Below the pieces are notes generated by a model. That model was not told the origin of the DNA. It ran no database searches and saw nothing but the letters and a program-made list of their open reading frames with translations. The translations under genes and the position numbers were made by a program. A stretch of DNA of 7,310 nt. Source: CAYGLV01 sp964351025 (GTDB taxonomy: Bacteria > Actinomycetota > Thermoleophilia > Gaiellales > Gaiellaceae). Positions 5,927 through 7,310 of this stretch are shown piece by piece. Location: the NCBI GenBank assembly GCA_964351025.1, contig CAYGLV010000085.1:1-7310 (forward strand). Direction: 5' to 3'. Positions within the stretch are counted from its first letter, which is position 1. The number at the start of each line of letters is the position of its first letter.

Positions 5927-6768
5927 GCGATCGGCGTCGTCTCCGCGGGGTAGGAGCCGAAGAGCTTCAGCTTCCGCGTCAGCGCACGCACCTCGGCGAG
6001 TGTCTCGGCGACGATCGGGTCGAGCGGGTGGCCGCCGAGGACGGCGTCGAAGCGGTAGCGCCACGGCGTCTGGGGAATCGGCCGCGAGACGAGCTGGACG
6101 AGGTCGATCTTGTGGCGCGCAAACGGCTCGATCGCGCGCACGAGAGCCCCGGGCGCGTGGTCGGTGACGAAGGAGAAGGCGGTGCGCCACGGCGCGCCGC
6201 CGTTCGTGTCGAGGCGCGTGTACGTCGCGATCGAGACGAAGCGCGTGTAGGCCTCGGGGTGGTCACCGACGTTGTCCGCAAGCACGGTGAGGCCGTAGCG
6301 CCCCGCCGCTCGCTCGCTCGCGATCGCCGCGACGGTCGGGTCCCCGAGCTCCGCCACCCTGGCGGCTGCGTCGGCGGTCGTGCCGGCCGCGATCGCCGTC
6401 GCCCAGGGCATCGAGGCGAGCAGGGCCCGGCACTGGTCGAGCGCGACGGGATGGGAGTGCACCTCGCGTATGTCCTCGATCCGGGCGGGCGCAGGCCCCG
6501 CGAGGCAGTGCCGGATCGGCAGCACCGCCTCGCCGACGATCGAGAGGGACGAGGACGTGTAGAGCAGGTCGTGCGTCTCTGCAACCGGCCCGACGAGCGA
6601 GCTCTCGATCGGCAGCACGCCGAAGTCCACTGCACCCGAGGCGGCCGCCTCCGCGACGTCGGTGAAGCTGGGCAGCGCGACGAGCTCCGTGGCGTCGGGG
6701 AAGAGGCGGTCGCACGCTGCGGCGCTGTGGGCGCCTTCGCGGCCCGGATAGGCGACCGTCACGCTCAT
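5887..6768 (-). CDS. pheA: Prephenate dehydratase with ACT regulatory domain
   Basis: This 293-residue cytosolic enzyme converts prephenate to phenylpyruvate, the committed step to phenylalanine. The catalytic part (about 1-182) shows YPGREGAHS (7-15, the GPEGTFS equivalent), DFGVLPIESSLVGPVAETHDLL (48-69), VHSHPVALDQC (103-113), GTTADAAARVAEL (129-141), and the catalytic TRF motif at Thr175-Phe177. The ACT domain (about 195-275) has GAL (207-209) and VSRP (227-230) in place of the usual ESRP phenylalanine-binding motif, so feedback control by phenylalanine may persist with an altered contact. There is no chorismate mutase domain, as usual in Actinobacteria. I chose ATG 6768 because the family begins at this point and it overlaps the upstream gene stop as ATGA. 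A longer frame to 6819 only extends into that gene. Regulation is probably by the leader region at 6974-7136. Confidence 0.95.
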   Translation of the reverse strand: MSVTVAYPGREGAHSAAACDRLFPDATELVALPSFTDVAEAAASGAVDFGVLPIESSLVGPVAETHDLLYTSSSLSIVGEAVLPIRHCLAGPAPARIEDIREVHSHPVALDQCRALLASMPWATAIAAGTTADAAARVAELGDPTVAAIASERAAGRYGLTVLADNVGDHPEAYTRFVSIATYTRLDTNGGAPWRTAFSFVTDHAPGALVRAIEPFARHKIDLVQLVSRPIPQTPWRYRFDAVLGGHPLDPIVAETLAEVRALTRKLKLFGSYPAETTPIAYAANVAAGSSPR

Positions 6769-6938
6769 GCGTTGCGCTTGGCCAGGGTCAGCGGGACAGG
6801 CTTGCCGCAGCGGCCACACCGGGTCTCCGAGATGCCCTTGTGGAGCCCGCGCTCGCGCAGGACGGGGGTCTCACAGACGCAGCTGTCGCCGGTCGAAGCC
6901 GGCCTCTGGGTCGTGTTCAGGTGGGAATGGGTTGGCAT
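6765..6938 (-). CDS. 57-residue four-cysteine (zinc-ribbon-like) protein
   Basis: I found this small gene by translating the minus strand between the leuB end and pheA. It starts at ATG 6938, has a strong GAGGAG ribosome binding site six bases upstream, and ends in an ATGA overlap with pheA. Cysteines come as C20-x-C22 and C41-x2-C44, with GRCGKPVPL after the second pair; this is consistent with binding one zinc ion. The N-terminus (1-18) is polar and Thr/His/Asn-rich, and the C-terminus ends basic (KRNA). There is no membrane segment. I do not recognise the family. The coupling to pheA suggests a function in, or expression with, phenylalanine biosynthesis; alternatively it is an unrelated small RNA- or protein-binding ribbon that happens to share the transcript. 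The ribosome binding site, overlap and cysteine pattern make it a real gene with good confidence. Confidence 0.82.
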   Translation of the reverse strand: MPTHSHLNTTQRPASTGDSCVCETPVLRERGLHKGISETRCGRCGKPVPLTLAKRNA

Positions 6939-6944
6939 CGCGTG

Positions 6945-6950
6945 CTCCTC
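6945..6950 (-). promoter_or_regulatory. Strong ribosome binding site for the four-cysteine gene
   Basis: On the minus strand GAGGAG lies six bases before the ATG at 6938. It is the best Shine-Dalgarno sequence in the window and decides the start of this short gene. Confidence 0.8.
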
Positions 6951-6967
6951 TGTGGGAACGGGGATAG

Positions 6968-7030
6968 AAACGCCGCCGGGGTGCTTGTCAGCTAGCCGGC
7001 GAGGGCGGAAAGGAGGGGCCGCCGGCTAGC
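6968..7030 (-). promoter_or_regulatory. Candidate attenuator: two mutually exclusive hairpins upstream of pheA
   Basis: On the minus strand, hairpin A pairs GCTAGCCGGCG (7030-7020) with CGCCGGCTAGC (7001-6991), 11 perfect pairs around an 18-base loop. Hairpin B would pair CGCCGG (7001-6996) with CCGGCG (6979-6974) and is followed by GCGTTTCTAT, a short T-rich tail. B and A share the arm 7001-6996, so only one can form. The stop codon of the 23-codon ORF (7028-7026) lies inside the first arm of A. This is the 2:3 antiterminator against 3:4 terminator arrangement of classical amino-acid attenuators. The weak points are the short B stem and the imperfect T-run. Hairpin A is certain as sequence; its role is inferred. 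Confidence 0.5.
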
Positions 7031-7097
7031 GCGTAAAGGAGCGCGCAAAGACCGCGAGGAAGAGGTTCTGCTCGGCGTTCTCGCGGTTGCGCAGCAT
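7026..7097 (-). CDS. Putative 23-residue phenylalanine-containing leader peptide
   Basis: This ORF lies in the gap between leuB and the four-cysteine gene. It begins with ATG six bases after the leuB stop and ends in TAG at 7028-7026. Phenylalanines are evenly spaced at 13, 17 and 21, within LFLAVFARSFTR (residues 12-23). Two of the three are TTT codons, whereas pheA uses TTC for eight of its nine Phe codons, so slow or starvation-sensitive decoding is plausible. The stop codon sits in the first arm of an 11-bp hairpin. There is no Shine-Dalgarno; translation could be leaderless from the promoter at 7108-7136 or by restart after leuB. The likely role is to couple Phe-tRNA supply to transcription of pheA. 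It also has four Arg and three Asn, so Phe is not overwhelming, and the ORF could be chance. Confidence 0.5.
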   Translation of the reverse strand: MLRNRENAEQNLFLAVFARSFTR

Positions 7098-7103
7098 CAG
7101 GGT

Positions 7104-7310
7104 CTACACGGTAGGCGAAGTGGCAAGTCCGCGCAAGACCGCGTCCCCGAAACGGGCCGTCGTCGCGGTGCCCCCGAGATCCGGAGTCGGCGCGGACTCG
7201 AGCGCGGCGTCGACCGCGATCTCGAGCGCCGCCGCCTCGGCTGGCCGGTCGAGCCCGTAGGCGAGCATGAGCGCGACCGAGCGCAGCATCGCAGCCGGGT
7301 TGGCGATGCC
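7104..7310 (-). CDS. leuB: 3-isopropylmalate dehydrogenase, C-terminal part (5' end outside window)
   Basis: The last 68 residues of LeuB are visible, starting at the window edge and ending in TAG at 7106-7104. The enzyme oxidises 3-isopropylmalate with NAD+ in leucine biosynthesis, in the cytosol. The stretch begins with GIANPAAMLRSVALMLAYGL, the typical C-terminal helix after the GKGIANP loop. It continues through a helix with EAAALEIAVDAAL and a final GGTATTARFGDAVLRGL, matching the family's closing T-x-x-x-GDAV pattern. The last few residues (ATSPTV) are variable. Isocitrate dehydrogenase relatives share this fold, but the closing pattern fits LeuB best. The gene lies upstream of and in the same direction as the pheA unit, 165 bases before the four-cysteine gene. 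Confidence 0.85.
   Translation of the reverse strand, partial: GIANPAAMLRSVALMLAYGLDRPAEAAALEIAVDAALESAPTPDLGGTATTARFGDAVLRGLATSPTV
7108..7136 (-). promoter_or_regulatory. Possible promoter for the pheA leader, inside the leuB 3' end
   Basis: On the minus strand TTGCGC (7136-7131) is followed after exactly 17 bases by TACCGT (7113-7108), which fits a primary sigma factor -35/-10 pair of the actinobacterial TTGnnn / TAnnnT form. The leader ATG is 10 bases beyond the -10, so the transcript would be leaderless or nearly so. The promoter would lie in the last codons of leuB and give pheA its own transcript. This is a pattern match only. Confidence 0.4.

Noticed and set aside
6769..6819. Upstream start giving pheA 17 more residues
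   Set aside because: The extension has no family similarity and would overlap the four-cysteine gene for 51 bases. ATG 6768 fits the family N-terminus and the ATGA overlap.
6028..7029. 333-codon plus-strand frame opposite pheA and the four-cysteine gene
   Set aside because: The minus strand carries an unmistakable prephenate dehydratase; the plus frame is Arg-rich and featureless.

Overview
The window is GC-rich, gene-dense DNA from what looks like a deep-branching actinobacterium, perhaps of the Thermoleophilia type (Gaiella or Solirubrobacter relatives). That placement is an inference. It rests on the FhaA-FhaB-PstP signalling cluster, GTG starts with 4-base gene overlaps, strong G/C bias at third codon positions, and a DUF4446 protein of the kind found in Firmicutes and early-branching Actinobacteria. 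I see no tRNA, rRNA, CRISPR array or mobile element. No stretch over 300 bases lacks a gene.

Left block (1-3658, minus strand, read right to left): a Ser/Thr protein kinase with a polytopic membrane C-terminus, FhaA (DUF3662 plus FHA), FhaB (one membrane helix plus FHA) and a PP2C phosphatase of the PstP type that runs off the left edge. fhaA/fhaB and fhaB/pstP each overlap by GTGA, so this is a tightly coupled operon. It carries the writer (kinase), two phospho-threonine readers (FHA proteins) and the eraser (phosphatase) of one signalling circuit. In mycobacteria the same fhaA-fhaB-pstP order leads into cell-wall and cell-shape genes.

Middle block (3747-5926, plus strand, divergent from the kinase across 88 bases): an unrecognised single-pass membrane protein with a large exported part, a DUF4446 membrane protein joined to it by an odd in-frame duplicated TAGATG junction, and an HNH endonuclease. 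The HNH gene converges on and overlaps the end of pheA by 40 bases.

Right block (5887-7310, minus strand): the 3' end of leuB (3-isopropylmalate dehydrogenase), then a 165-base gap, then a 57-residue four-cysteine protein overlapping pheA (prephenate dehydratase with ACT domain) by ATGA. The gap is the most interesting part of the window. It holds a possible promoter in the end of leuB, a 23-codon ORF with three phenylalanine codons whose stop lies inside an 11-bp hairpin arm, and a second hairpin that competes for the other arm and is followed by a T-rich stretch. This has the layout of a classical phenylalanine attenuator in front of the four-cysteine gene and pheA. It is inferred from sequence only.
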